Virus record (IMG/VR): IMGVR_UViG_3300014050_000004
Span: 54,466 to 118,465 of that record
DNA from: a virus
Direction: 5' to 3' (one strand)
Length of the DNA stretch: 64,000 bases
Below the pieces are notes generated by a model. The model was not told where the DNA came from. It saw nothing but the letters and a program-made list of their open reading frames with translations, and searched no databases. Below, piece by piece: positions 8,345 through 18,700 of this stretch (within the stretch, counting starts at the first letter, position 1; each line of letters begins with the position of its first letter). Position numbers and translations under genes: made by a program.

Positions 8345-9403
8345 TTAGGGGTACGTAAGGTCAGATCCACCGAGATATGTGCCACCGGAGTCACTCGGGT
8401 AAGAGAGATCGAGAGCACCCCCGAGGTCTTCGAAGTTTCTGGGAGTAATCCAGTTGGGAAATTCGGAATTTTGTCCAACAGAACCGAATCCAACCCTGTA
8501 GTCAGGGGCTTGGTCTCCTCCCATATCTGTCACCCACCCTGAAAAACCTTTGCCGGACATGGCATTGTACCTTTGAGGCACTCTCCACGTCCTCATGATG
8601 CCCTGTTTTGTATCGATAGCTGACAATCCGTGGCCCGCTCGGATCGCTGTCATTTGCCTTTCAGCATCAAGTTGCTTCAACGCTTCCACGTAGTCTTTGG
8701 AAACATCTTCCCTTCTTCGGATGGTATCCAAATAGTATCGAGCGATGATCAGAGCAGTTCTTCTGCGGCTGCTTGTTATCAAAACTTTCCCTGCCTTTCC
8801 CGACTGCTCAATGTACGAGTCGATGAGAGCATTAGCGTCCTCGATTGCCATACGCAGCTTGGCAACATTCACGCTCGTGGCACTTGCATCATCTATGTTC
8901 GTAAGTTGAATGGCTTCTTTCAGGCCGTAAGCAAGTATGAAATCATCCGGGGAAGCATTCTTCGGATCTGCAGATCTGTTCTGATACGGAAACCCGTATC
9001 CACCGATGGTTTCTCCGAGGTTAGAATTATTTCGAGTCCCGTCTGTGTCCTCGTTGGAGGCTAGAGAGTTGAGAACAGAAACCCTGTAGAAGGCTCTTAC
9101 GGCGTTTCTTTTCTTTACCACGCTGTCAGATCCCGGGGGAACTGGCGCTCTCATACATATTTCAAGGTCTAGGGGAGGTTCATAGGTAACAAACACCTCA
9201 TCAAGATGGGAGAGGCTGGTGTCCAGAACCAGAGAGACTATCGTATCTGAAGCGTAAGAGACTGAAGTGACCCCGTACTGTCCGTAATTGATCGTGAAGG
9301 AAGTAGATGGTACTGCCACCCTGTTGTCCAAAGGAGAGTCAAAATACAGTGACACTCCCGTGGGGGAAGCTAGCACTGCTTGTTTCATTCTTGGGACTGC
9401 CAT
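8345..9403 (-). CDS. Virion protein with SWM-type repeat domain
   Basis: A 352-residue protein. Residues about 15-85 (SLYFDSPLD...VPSTSFTINYGQYGVTSVSY...LDEVFVTYEPP) match the pattern of the cyanobacterial SWM repeat, an Ig-like module of surface proteins such as SwmB (family recognition from memory). The remainder is helix-rich with several Arg clusters (SSRRRTALIIARYYLDTIRRR). It is flanked by tail genes, so a tail or baseplate surface role is likely. One copy of the repeat is seen. Confidence 0.6.
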   Translation of the reverse strand: MAVPRMKQAVLASPTGVSLYFDSPLDNRVAVPSTSFTINYGQYGVTSVSYASDTIVSLVLDTSLSHLDEVFVTYEPPLDLEICMRAPVPPGSDSVVKKRNAVRAFYRVSVLNSLASNEDTDGTRNNSNLGETIGGYGFPYQNRSADPKNASPDDFILAYGLKEAIQLTNIDDASATSVNVAKLRMAIEDANALIDSYIEQSGKAGKVLITSSRRRTALIIARYYLDTIRRREDVSKDYVEALKQLDAERQMTAIRAGHGLSAIDTKQGIMRTWRVPQRYNAMSGKGFSGWVTDMGGDQAPDYRVGFGSVGQNSEFPNWITPRNFEDLGGALDLSYPSDSGGTYLGGSDLTYP

Positions 9404-9408
9404 AGGTC

Positions 9409-9819
9409 TTAATTCCTAACTAAATAGCTATCGTCGTCATTTGAAAGGGGAATGAAGGCTTCTGAAACCCAGAAAGCTCTAGCTTCATTTCTAACTCTTA
9501 TAAGGTTCCCTTCTGAGGAAGGGTAGAGACAGTTCCCCATGTACTGGACGGCCAACCTCAAGGGCCACTCATCCCTCCAATTACATTCCCAGTTGTCTAT
9601 AGTAATGAGTTTACCCTCAAGAGTGTAATCAATTCTAGAGACTATCTCTCCACCCTCATGGTCAACGGGGTAATCAAAAGTCTGTGAGACACTCTCATAC
9701 CTCACATGGGAGTATTTGCCGAGAATATACCTTAAACTGGTAGATCCCTCGTCAAGGTACAAGAAATCCTGGAATATAAAATTCCTATCTGAGTAAACAC
9801 TCGGTCGTCGAATCGCCAT
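9409..9819 (-). CDS. Putative tail/baseplate protein
   Basis: A 136-residue beta-rich protein whose start overlaps the end of the upstream gene by 35 bases. It is rich in Tyr, Trp and Asp. It sits in the run of small baseplate genes between the hub and the SWM-domain gene. No family recognised. Confidence 0.55.
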   Translation of the reverse strand: MAIRRPSVYSDRNFIFQDFLYLDEGSTSLRYILGKYSHVRYESVSQTFDYPVDHEGGEIVSRIDYTLEGKLITIDNWECNWRDEWPLRLAVQYMGNCLYPSSEGNLIRVRNEARAFWVSEAFIPLSNDDDSYLVRN

Positions 9820-10177
9820 GGTTACAAGCTGCTAGTACTAAGAAACTTCCGCTCTGAGTTGAGATCCAGGTGGGAATATACTCCCTTCCGTCAACCTCAA
9901 CTCTTTTCGTGCCGAGGACACCCTCAACGGACACATCATTCTTGCAAGTTACAGGAACATCTATGGACAACCCTTCTGGAGTGAACAGCGATTTTCCTAC
10001 CCTGATTGAAACTTGAGCGTTTATGTTCTTCGCATACAAAGATTGATAAACAGACAAGTCTTTAACAACTCCCAGGGAGTCATAAAAGACAGGTGCCAGA
10101 GGATTTGTAACGCTCTGGCCAAAACCAGGAGCATTTAGAAAACCTGGGTTGTAATCTTCCGTAAAAGTGATTGACAT
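9785..10177 (-). CDS. Putative tail/baseplate protein
   Basis: A 130-residue protein beginning MSITFTEDYNPGFLNAPGFG, immediately after the OB-fold hub gene (1-base gap). The N-terminal part is rich in Gly, Pro and Asn; the rest is predicted beta. No family recognised. Confidence 0.55.
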   Translation of the reverse strand: MSITFTEDYNPGFLNAPGFGQSVTNPLAPVFYDSLGVVKDLSVYQSLYAKNINAQVSIRVGKSLFTPEGLSIDVPVTCKNDVSVEGVLGTKRVEVDGREYIPTWISTQSGSFLVLAACNHGDSTTECLLR

Positions 10178-10178
10178 T

Positions 10179-11354
10179 CTACAATTTCAGTGCGCTTTTT
10201 ATAGAAGGGTAGATGGTCTTTATTGTCCCTTCGACGTTGGATAGAGATGATATAACAAACTGGGTTGCCGCAGGTATGTAAGAGTTGAGTGTTGACAGAG
10301 CTGCATTTGCCAAGGCATTGACTGGGTTGCTGGCGACAGAGGAGGAACTTTGCAAGACCTGCTGAGCTGTTTCTATGGCTGTTTGCGCATTGGCAAATCC
10401 CGGTACTGTCTCCACGGCAGCTTGAATGCTCGGGGCATACGTAGAGATGAAGCCAGCCGGAATGTCGCTGATGAAGCCAGAGTTTCGGACGACAGATAGA
10501 GCTGAGTTCTGGTCCAAAAGAGGACCGGTAATGGGTGTTCTCCCTTGTATAGAAGACATGGGTGGTGGGTTCCAACTAGCGGCACTCCCCCAAGGGTTGC
10601 CAGCTGGTCCTGTGAAGTAACCCGAAGCTTTCTTCATCTCTTGGTGGCTCGTTACAAAAACGTGATCGTAGCTGGCTCCTACGTATCCGGGGCTTGGTCT
10701 GTTTCCAGAGGAGTCAACTTGAGAGGTCACGTCATTGCCGCCGGCATGTCCATGCGCCAAATCTGAGTGTCTGACCCAAATGTACTGATTGTTGCGGGAC
10801 AAGCAAACACATACCCAATCGGAGTTCATTGGCCCACCTTCCTCAATTACCATGCACCCAAGGTTTTCCTTGCAAGGAGGAGGCAAATTGCCTGCCTTGT
10901 ACACCGGCAACCTTGTCATGGAGCTGTTGCTGGGGAACTCCAATGACTTTGCGGAGCTTTCGGTGAGTACCTGAGGGTCATACAACACGTCTTGCAAAAT
11001 AGCGTACTGATATTGGCCATTTGAAAGAATCACATTGACCCTCTTTCCAACCAATCCCTCTGGTTGTTTTCCTTTGAAAGAGGGGGAAACGTCAATCCAG
11101 TGGGAATAAGATTCCTCGCCCGTTCTGGAAAGAGAGAATTGCCCAGACCCTTCAAACTGGGGGATGTCCTTTGGGTTCATGGCGTCAAAGAGTACTCTGA
11201 CTCTGCCTCTCTCCTGAGGATCGTTGACATCGACCACGGTTGCTCTAACCGTCCCTCTTGCCACTCCCGGAAATCTGGCATTCAGGTTGTCTAGAGACTT
11301 CTGAGTCTCCGCCAACATGCGCACCAGCGGTATGTTTCTCAAGCTTCTTGCCAT
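10179..11354 (-). CDS. Baseplate hub OB-fold protein (gp5/gpV-like)
   Basis: A 391-residue protein. Residues about 28-115 (GVARGTVRATVVDVNDPQERGRVRVLFD..., then SHWIDVSP, and GKRVNVILSNGQYQYAILQD) have the order of an OB-fold found at the base of phage spikes and hubs. A Cys-rich middle (CKENLGCMVIEEGG) and an Ala/Ser/Thr-rich C-terminus follow. There is no obvious lysozyme domain. It starts by TAATG overlap with the upstream gene. The role is central hub or spike of the contractile tail. Confidence 0.75.
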   Translation of the reverse strand: MARSLRNIPLVRMLAETQKSLDNLNARFPGVARGTVRATVVDVNDPQERGRVRVLFDAMNPKDIPQFEGSGQFSLSRTGEESYSHWIDVSPSFKGKQPEGLVGKRVNVILSNGQYQYAILQDVLYDPQVLTESSAKSLEFPSNSSMTRLPVYKAGNLPPPCKENLGCMVIEEGGPMNSDWVCVCLSRNNQYIWVRHSDLAHGHAGGNDVTSQVDSSGNRPSPGYVGASYDHVFVTSHQEMKKASGYFTGPAGNPWGSAASWNPPPMSSIQGRTPITGPLLDQNSALSVVRNSGFISDIPAGFISTYAPSIQAAVETVPGFANAQTAIETAQQVLQSSSSVASNPVNALANAALSTLNSYIPAATQFVISSLSNVEGTIKTIYPSIKSALKL

Positions 11355-11599
11355 TACCTAACGAACCTTGGTATGTTTCTCGGTGTTCTCCTTTTGGGTT
11401 TGACCTTAGGTTGTCTTTTCTCAGTGATAACAGGTTCTGGGTCGGGGTCGGGGGCCGTCGGCTCTGGTGCAACAACTTCTGCAACCAATGGGATTGGTTC
11501 GCATACAGACTCAGGTTCCACCAAAGCCACATCCTCAGAAACTAAAGGAGTCTCAAAATTCCCGTCTTCCAGATTTTCCACTCTCCTTCTCCTTGGCAT
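11354..11599 (-). CDS. Pro/Glu-rich small protein with basic ends
   Basis: An 81-residue low-complexity protein: MPRRRR start, acidic Pro-rich centre (EPTAPDPDPEPV), and basic tail (KPKRRTPRNIPRFVR). It overlaps the hub gene start by TAATG and has a GGGTAAA element 25 bases upstream of its ATG. It is probably disordered and may be a hub-associated chaperone or linker. Function unknown. Confidence 0.6.
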   Translation of the reverse strand: MPRRRRVENLEDGNFETPLVSEDVALVEPESVCEPIPLVAEVVAPEPTAPDPDPEPVITEKRQPKVKPKRRTPRNIPRFVR

Positions 11600-11624
11600 A
11601 TGCGATAGTAGCTAACTCCAAGAT

Positions 11625-11631
11625 TTTACCC
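11625..11631 (-). promoter_or_regulatory. GGGTAAA late-type promoter element
   Basis: GGGTAAA 25 bases upstream of ATG 11599. Its TAA is also the stop codon of the 935-residue gene. Confidence 0.5.
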
Positions 11632-14433
11632 GATTTCGAACACAGCTTCTCCGGCTGCCGACAAGTCCGAGCAGAAAAATGCGTATCCTACAACATACTT
11701 ATTACTCTGAATCTCTTCGAGTTCCCTACTCAGTATGCAAGTTTTTGGAACTTTGTACATGCTCGCGTCCCACAAGGGGGGACTCATTTCCTCAAGAGAG
11801 CCTAATTCTAGATCAGCGGACAGGTGACCGGTTAGCTCGGAACAAGGGTTTTTTCGGTAGTACTTACCTTCCCACTCACCGTAGCCCTTGCCTACCGGCG
11901 AAGAAATATCCGCTCTTCTGTTATGGAAAGGATCGTAACTCTCTATCCGACCCGGATCAAAAGTGTTTATAGAATTACTGAAGTCAGTGTGCACGATTGA
12001 TTTTTCAAATTCGTCGTCATAGTGATGATCCGGAGTTATTGAAGAGTACAAGAACGATTCCTCATATATGTTGAGAATGGTGGAGTTGTCATTCTGGTTA
12101 GCCACCACTTCTTCATACAAGTATGGTTTTTCTTCTTGCGGAGGACAAATTTCTTGAACAGCGTGGCTAGAGGAACCCCAGTATCCGAAATTCTGACACA
12201 CAAGATTAACTTTCTGCCACTCGCTACCATCTCTCTTGTAATCCAATGGCAATCTAACAAAGTATCTGTCCCACTCCTCATTGCCAGGACCAGAATTTTC
12301 ATCCGCCAGAAGTTGATTCGGATAACTCAAAGAGTTAAAAGTGTTTGTGCTTTCCACACAGAACAGGCTTTCGTTTTTCTTCACTCTTAACAACTGCTCT
12401 GCATTGAGAACATTAGGCAGGGCTGAGTATACCAAACCGCTGAATACCAAGTCACTGATGTCGCAGGAGAAGGAGGATGTCAAAGAATCTGACACGGACA
12501 CAACCGGGAAATTGAATTTGCCCTCAGGTTCTCTCGGAGTGTAGTGAAAAGACAGACTACCTGGAACAGATACTTCATATCTGAACACAAAGTTGTTTTC
12601 TATGTAATCAACCCCTTCATTCAGAAGATTCCCGTTACAATACAGCAAGAGCGCGGAGTAATTCAATTCTCTTGCAGGATCCGCTGAAACTTCTCCCGTG
12701 TTCACATTTACCCAATCTCCGACGAGTTCCCACATTGAACTTAGAGGGTTAAACTCCCATCTGTTGTAGTAAAATATCAAGCACTCTCTATTATCAATAT
12801 CTCCGTTATTGAAATCCCAGTACATTTCCCCATCGACAGGAGTCCCGTACAACTGAGTGTCGCCCACATACTTAAGGTGTGGCGGAAGTTGTAAAAACCA
12901 TTTTCCGGAGCCCAGAGATTTGGACACGTAGGCCTTGTAAGCTCCTCCAACCGTTACACGCAAGTTTTCAATCACGTAATTTGAGCCAGAATTTGACAAG
13001 CCTTCGGCGTCTACAATCTCGACCCTGGTATAAGGTGGCAAAAACAAAGAGTCAGCATTGAAAGAAGTTACATCGGCATAAGAGAAGTCGATGGCAACCC
13101 AACCTCTTTTCTCTTCTGACTTGTAAGCAACCACGTTTCCCTGGCCGCTCAAGGAACCGGTTATGCCAAACAGCTTAGAATCCTGATTCATTCCGTTGCA
13201 GTTGAGAATCCTTGCAACTTTTCCGTACTCAAGGGATCCCTCAACGGACAAGAAGGCAGCAACGTTCGCGAATTCATAGTCAACGGGTTGACTCTGTTCT
13301 AGACCTTCCGGATACTCACACTCGACCCACGGGTCACAATTGAACACTCTTTTCGGATGTATCAAAAGTTTCTCACTCTGGGGGTCCCACCATAGTTGGT
13401 TGTCTTGCAAAACCGGAGGTGGAGTTGTCCCCACCTGAGTCGTTTGCTGATAAACCAAATTGAGTAATTTGTCAAACTCAATCTCTCTGTGGATGTCCTG
13501 AAGTTGTACGGATTCAGTGCTATACCCGTGCAAGGACAGAGCATCAAAGGAAAAGTGCAATGGCAGGACGCCTCCTTTGTTGCCCCATACACCCTTAAAG
13601 TTGTCTATCAGCTCCTTATCAACCCAGTCCGAAGGGTCTGACCAAGGATTCAGTGTCACATCAAGGGAAACACTGCCATACTGCAGTTCTCCTTGTGTTG
13701 AGGACACGGAAGGAATGTCCAAGTACCACAATGAACGGTCAAAGTCATACACAGGAGGGAACTCTCCCACATTCTGCACTAGCAAGGAAAGGGGAAGATC
13801 GAAGTAACACCTTGATCCGATGTACAGTACATTGTAAGCCATAGGTTGAAGCTCTTCAATGTCGTGCACCGGGTACAGTGTCAAGGTTGTTTCCCCAACC
13901 TTGCAGTGGAACGAGTAGTCTCCTGAGATTCCCACCTCTCTTCTTACAAAGGGGTTGGGAAGAGAAGAAACGCTGATGAATTTCAGCTGTTCCCCACTTG
14001 CCAAGTCTTCAAGGAACTGCTCGCTCAGAGATTCGAAGAAAATCTCAGTCGTGTCTCCTACTTTCAGGTACTGAGAGGGAGAGTAAGAATAACTTCCCAG
14101 GTAGAGAGTGTCTGCGTTTGAAAGATGGCTGTTCCCCTTGACAAGTACGGAATTGCTAAAGTTCCTCACTTCAACTATCTCTAGGATCTCGTAAGAGTTG
14201 TAGACTCCGAAAGAACCGCCCAATAGTTGTCTCTTTTGGTCAACCGTCTCTGGCAGTTTGCCCCAATAGTTGTCTCCACTCCAGCCGAGTAATTGGGCTA
14301 CCCAGTCCAATTGTGAGTCCACTCTCAAAGTCACATCTGTCACTTGAGAGGTTTGCTCACTGGTCAAGAAGCTACTAATGTCTCCCCTTTTCTCAAAGTC
14401 TTCAATGTTAAATTGTGGGGTATGTACTGTCAT
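11626..14433 (-). CDS. Large virion protein, probably baseplate or fibre component
   Basis: A 935-residue protein rich in Tyr, Trp, Asp, Ser and beta-prone segments, with no membrane helix. It lies between the gpJ/gp6-like wedge and discoidin-like genes on one side and the OB-fold hub on the other. The N-terminal about 60 residues are helical and contain LLGWSGDNYWGKLP. The aromatic-rich, Cys-poor composition is typical of receptor-binding or baseplate wedge proteins. No family recognised; the role is inferred from position. Confidence 0.6.
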   Translation of the reverse strand: MTVHTPQFNIEDFEKRGDISSFLTSEQTSQVTDVTLRVDSQLDWVAQLLGWSGDNYWGKLPETVDQKRQLLGGSFGVYNSYEILEIVEVRNFSNSVLVKGNSHLSNADTLYLGSYSYSPSQYLKVGDTTEIFFESLSEQFLEDLASGEQLKFISVSSLPNPFVRREVGISGDYSFHCKVGETTLTLYPVHDIEELQPMAYNVLYIGSRCYFDLPLSLLVQNVGEFPPVYDFDRSLWYLDIPSVSSTQGELQYGSVSLDVTLNPWSDPSDWVDKELIDNFKGVWGNKGGVLPLHFSFDALSLHGYSTESVQLQDIHREIEFDKLLNLVYQQTTQVGTTPPPVLQDNQLWWDPQSEKLLIHPKRVFNCDPWVECEYPEGLEQSQPVDYEFANVAAFLSVEGSLEYGKVARILNCNGMNQDSKLFGITGSLSGQGNVVAYKSEEKRGWVAIDFSYADVTSFNADSLFLPPYTRVEIVDAEGLSNSGSNYVIENLRVTVGGAYKAYVSKSLGSGKWFLQLPPHLKYVGDTQLYGTPVDGEMYWDFNNGDIDNRECLIFYYNRWEFNPLSSMWELVGDWVNVNTGEVSADPARELNYSALLLYCNGNLLNEGVDYIENNFVFRYEVSVPGSLSFHYTPREPEGKFNFPVVSVSDSLTSSFSCDISDLVFSGLVYSALPNVLNAEQLLRVKKNESLFCVESTNTFNSLSYPNQLLADENSGPGNEEWDRYFVRLPLDYKRDGSEWQKVNLVCQNFGYWGSSSHAVQEICPPQEEKPYLYEEVVANQNDNSTILNIYEESFLYSSITPDHHYDDEFEKSIVHTDFSNSINTFDPGRIESYDPFHNRRADISSPVGKGYGEWEGKYYRKNPCSELTGHLSADLELGSLEEMSPPLWDASMYKVPKTCILSRELEEIQSNKYVVGYAFFCSDLSAAGEAVFEIG

Positions 14434-14445
14434 TGTAGGAAAGGG

Positions 14446-15702
14446 TTATGTAAGTTCAATTCCAAATGGAGGCAGGCTTAGGTATTCTTGCTTCATACTC
14501 AATGTTGGGCTCATCCACTGTTTGTCATAGTGAAGGACTTGGTCGTACAAGCCAATGAGATTGCTATCCCAAAAAGAGGTTAACCAATCAGCAATCGGTT
14601 CGTATTTTGTGTGAACTACATCTCTCACATCACTCAAAGATTGGACAGTGAAGGATGAGTCTATGTCTACGAGAGCTAACTTGCACATGACCAGTGGGAC
14701 TTTGTTGCCCTCTTCGGTAACTATCTCGTTTGGAACTGCATTGGCGGGGTATGCTACAAGACTATACTTGGTGACGCTCACCGCTGGGGGGCTCAGGGTG
14801 GAAATCACTCCAGAAACATATATGTTGTTAATTGACACTGAAGAATCTTCCCATTCAACTCTCCAACCATTCCCACTTACTGGACTGTCAAACTGGAAGC
14901 TAAACAGTTGACCAAGATTGTCTTCCTCAATGTCTGCAGAAGAAACGTATTGCCAAGAAGAGTCTTCGCAGTAACCGGAAGAACCCGTGCTTTTGCAAAT
15001 TAGTTGGTACAATAAAGCTTTACCGTAACTTCTTGAGTTGGGTGGGCACCGAAGGGTGATTGTATTCAGAGAGTATGAATAAGGAGTTTCCCAAGACAGG
15101 TAGGCATTTCCTGTGTGTGAAGGAAATACGTTGTCGTAGTTTGACCAGTACTTCTCGCTGTCTCCCAAGAAAGCGTAGCCCGGAGAATACCTCCACCCGG
15201 TCACAGCATCTGTGCTACTCAGTATGTTCATTTCCTGCCCATTCAGAGAAAAGTTTTCAACTGAGTAGGAGTATGTTTGGGGAGAATTGTCGTAGTACAG
15301 TTGATATCCTATAACGTACTTTGCAGACCCAATGCCAACTTGTTCAAGGTCTATGATCACAGGTGAAGTCTTCACCGAGCCGAATTGCCAGACAATCGTC
15401 CCTTCTTGAACTGTCAGAAACTTGCCGTTCCCAGAGGATTCAACAACCATGGAAGTTGAGCCAGTTAGTCCCTCTCCCACAGGTATGAAACAATACGCTT
15501 TCCCCGGATCGTAACCGAACTCTAGCTTGTAAGATTGAGAAGCCGCCGGCAACCGATTGTAAATCGGCCTCCCACTTTCCTTCCACTCAGTTGGAATCGG
15601 AGTCAGGTTGAGAGCTTCCGTGTACTGGCGTGACAGGTATGTTCCAGGATTCTGGGTGGAGGTTACAACAATTTTTTGAGTGCCTCCGTCTAAGGGAATC
15701 AT
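14446..15702 (-). CDS. Putative fibre/adhesin protein, jelly-roll-like C-terminal half
   Basis: A 418-residue protein from ATG 15702, which follows the upstream stop by 5 bases. A start at 15774 would instead overlap the wedge gene by 67 bases. Segments such as FSFQFDSPVSGNGWRVEW followed by INNIYVSGVIS resemble the closing strands of discoidin/F5-8-type or other carbohydrate-binding jelly rolls. It probably contacts the host surface or connects fibres to the baseplate. The family call is tentative. Confidence 0.55.
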   Translation of the reverse strand: MIPLDGGTQKIVVTSTQNPGTYLSRQYTEALNLTPIPTEWKESGRPIYNRLPAASQSYKLEFGYDPGKAYCFIPVGEGLTGSTSMVVESSGNGKFLTVQEGTIVWQFGSVKTSPVIIDLEQVGIGSAKYVIGYQLYYDNSPQTYSYSVENFSLNGQEMNILSSTDAVTGWRYSPGYAFLGDSEKYWSNYDNVFPSHTGNAYLSWETPYSYSLNTITLRCPPNSRSYGKALLYQLICKSTGSSGYCEDSSWQYVSSADIEEDNLGQLFSFQFDSPVSGNGWRVEWEDSSVSINNIYVSGVISTLSPPAVSVTKYSLVAYPANAVPNEIVTEEGNKVPLVMCKLALVDIDSSFTVQSLSDVRDVVHTKYEPIADWLTSFWDSNLIGLYDQVLHYDKQWMSPTLSMKQEYLSLPPFGIELT

Positions 15703-15707
15703 CGTGC

Positions 15708-18700
15708 TCACAGAGAAAGAGTGCCAATTCCGTAGTCTGGCGGTGACAGAACTGAGGTTGTACCCGTGAACCAAGAAAGTTCAGGGGTTGAGGAAGCTGA
15801 CTCGGTGTTTTCCCAGACATACACAACTTTTTGTTCCGAAGATGGCAATGAAGTTTGTCTTGAAGAATTTTTAGGTATCAAAGTTACACTCGTAGGGCCA
15901 AGCTTGATTGATGAAGTGTCTCCGTCGTACTGAGGTAGGATGGGCTCATCACAAGAATAACTTGACACGTATCTCAGGAGATTTCCAGAGAATTCCTGAT
16001 ACCTGGGACTGTTTACCTGGGTTCCAGTGTTGGACCAGTTGGTAACTTCCTGAGTGGGGGTGAATCCCTTCATGACTCTGTAAAGGTCTCTGCCACCTCT
16101 GTCTTCTATGGTGTCCTCAGCGTAGTTGGCATAGGCGGGGTTAAAGAAAGGTATGTACCTCTCGGCTTCTCCTGTTGTTTTAGGGGTGTTGTCTTCAGTG
16201 AACACATTATTTTTGTAGTAAACCTCAAAGTCAAACAGAGGTGTTACAGCTTCATTCGCGAGATACACTTGAGTTCTACCTCCACCTCTAAATAGTGTCC
16301 TGTCCCCTTTAAAGAAAGTGAACATCCTAACTGGTTGGTAGATTGGATTATCAGACACAGGGTTTATACTTGTAACCTCAACGGCAAGGTCCTGATCGGA
16401 ATTACCAAGATCAACTCCCGAGATAGTCAAATTGTCCAGATACCGGTACTTCTGCCCTCTGTTATTTGGCTGGATGTCCGTTACAACTCCGCCAGAGACA
16501 AATACGTTTGCAGTACCTCCAATCCCATCTCCACCGGACAGCGGAACATTGATGTATGTTCCATTTACGAATGTGAATCCCGAACCAACTGTTCTCAGGG
16601 AACCTATTTGCCCAGAAAAGCTCTCTGATAGGTTGGTGTTGAATTGGTTGTACAACTCTTCGGTAGGGGTGACATTAATTATCTCGGGAACTAGAGCTGG
16701 ATCGGTTGACCTTGGTGTGAAGTACTCTGAAGCAATGAAGTACTCTGGGTTTGAGGAAACGTCTCTCCTGTACTCAAGATATTGACCTGCTTGAAATCTG
16801 GGTTTGTATTGGTACACGGGCAGGCCTTCGTTGCCATCGAAAACAGTGATTTCTTGAATGATGCCTTGTTCCTTCAAGCTCTCAAAGTATTCGCTAACGC
16901 TACTTGAATCAGGGTTGTATACGAATGTTGAAAGTACATACGCGTACTTGACAACCCCTCCTTTTGTGACATCTACGTAGAAGTAGTTGGGGTCTAGAAC
17001 CTCATCTGGTCCGGAACCGATTTGAGGTGTATACACCCAAGAACCAACGGTGTAGGTCATATCTGGGTTGAGAACTAACGGTTCTACGGGGTCCCCTAAA
17101 TTGGAAGCTACGTTTGCTCCTTCGATGTCATTTGTGGAACTTTGGAGAACAAAATTCTTTGAAACCAACCACACCAAAGACCCCGGTCTCTTCTCCAAAG
17201 ATACTTCCGCCGGACTAGCTGGTATGAACTCTCCTTCGGAATAGTCATACTGAATGATCTCGGGGTTTAGGAAACCGCTCACTGTGTTGGCGTATGTATT
17301 ACCCACAACCCAAGGGCTGTAATCCTTGAGTTCAGATATCTTGCCAGAGTCTATCAACGATATGACGTCCCCGGGAGAGTTCACTGTGACATTGTCTAAT
17401 ATAACGTGAAGCCCCTCTTCTGCAGGATCCAATCCCCCGTCGTAGTAAACTACCTCTCCTGTTTTGTACGAGCCCGATCCGAGATTTTGAATCTGTTTGA
17501 GGCTCAAGTTGCCGTACAAAGTTTGATCAAATTTGTCTGACGAGTAGGGGGTGAAACTAATCTCAACCGGATAGAAGGTTGGGTTCGGGTCGTCTTTTCT
17601 AACTAAGTCTCTAAGGTTCAGTAGGAAGTCTTTGGGAGCGAATTCCAGTACTCTTGTGTAGGTTGCGCACTCTTTTGTTAGGAAGTTTGGTGTGTTGTAA
17701 GCTTGGGAGCTCACAATGTGTGGGTTTGTGTATCTGTAGTTGGTGTCGAAAGTTGAGTAAAAAGCTGAGTCAACGTCTCCGGGTGAAGGGTCGAGAGTTG
17801 CAGGGAAGACAGACCCTGGTTGAAATATGCTAAAGAGTCTATCTCGGAAATTCAAAGAAGCTTCTCGGAAATTCTTGCCCCACACTCCGTTACTTTCTAT
17901 CTCAAGAGAAATGTTGTATTGTACACCGGTGAGTGTTATTGGATAGAGGTGCCCTTGAGTGCCGATTGGCACAGAGTAGTTGATGGCTGTTTGTCCAGAC
18001 TCAAGTTGGGTTTCGGTGAGTTCCACTCCATTGGGCCCAAGGACGAAGAAAGATACTTGTCCGTTTGACACAGAACTTGCGCTTCCGTATCTACTTGACC
18101 TGTTAGGTTGCACAGTGGTGAGAGTGCCTTGTCCGTACAAATTCGTGAAAAAGTCCTGCCAATCGGATTCACTAACAGGGTTCCTGCGCCTAATGAGAGA
18201 GAAAAATCTTTCCTTAACCTCTTCGTAAGTTTCAACATCACTTCCGCCAACAGCCGGTAACAAATTGGTTACCGAGGACTCAGGTACGTTGCTGGTGGAA
18301 GAAACTGTGATTGTATTGGCAGCCACATTGTAGGAGCTTCCAACGTACCTTGAGTAAACAAGGAGTTTTCCTGTGGTACCTCCTGCAGGGATTGTCAGGT
18401 CTTGAGAAGAAACAAATTCATAACTTTCTCCGCCGGTCAGCTGGGAGTTGGTCGAAAAGACAGAGCCAGATGGGAAGAGCGTTGATACGTTTCTTGGAGG
18501 AACAGTAACTGTAAGCTCTGCAGAGGAGGGTGTTCCCACTCTTCTCATTGCCCCGAGGAAGGGGCCTATCCACTCAATCAGTATTTTTTCGGGAAGCTGG
18601 TTTGCCCAGAAGAGAAACTCCCCCTGAGCAAATGCCTGACCTTCCAACAAAGCTGCCAGGGGATTGCCAGCACTGAAATCGTTGAGTGTGCCGTTTGAAG

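Noticed and set aside
15703-15774. Extended N-terminus for the fibre gene
   Set aside because: Overlaps the wedge gene by 67 bases; ATG 15702 lies just after the wedge stop.
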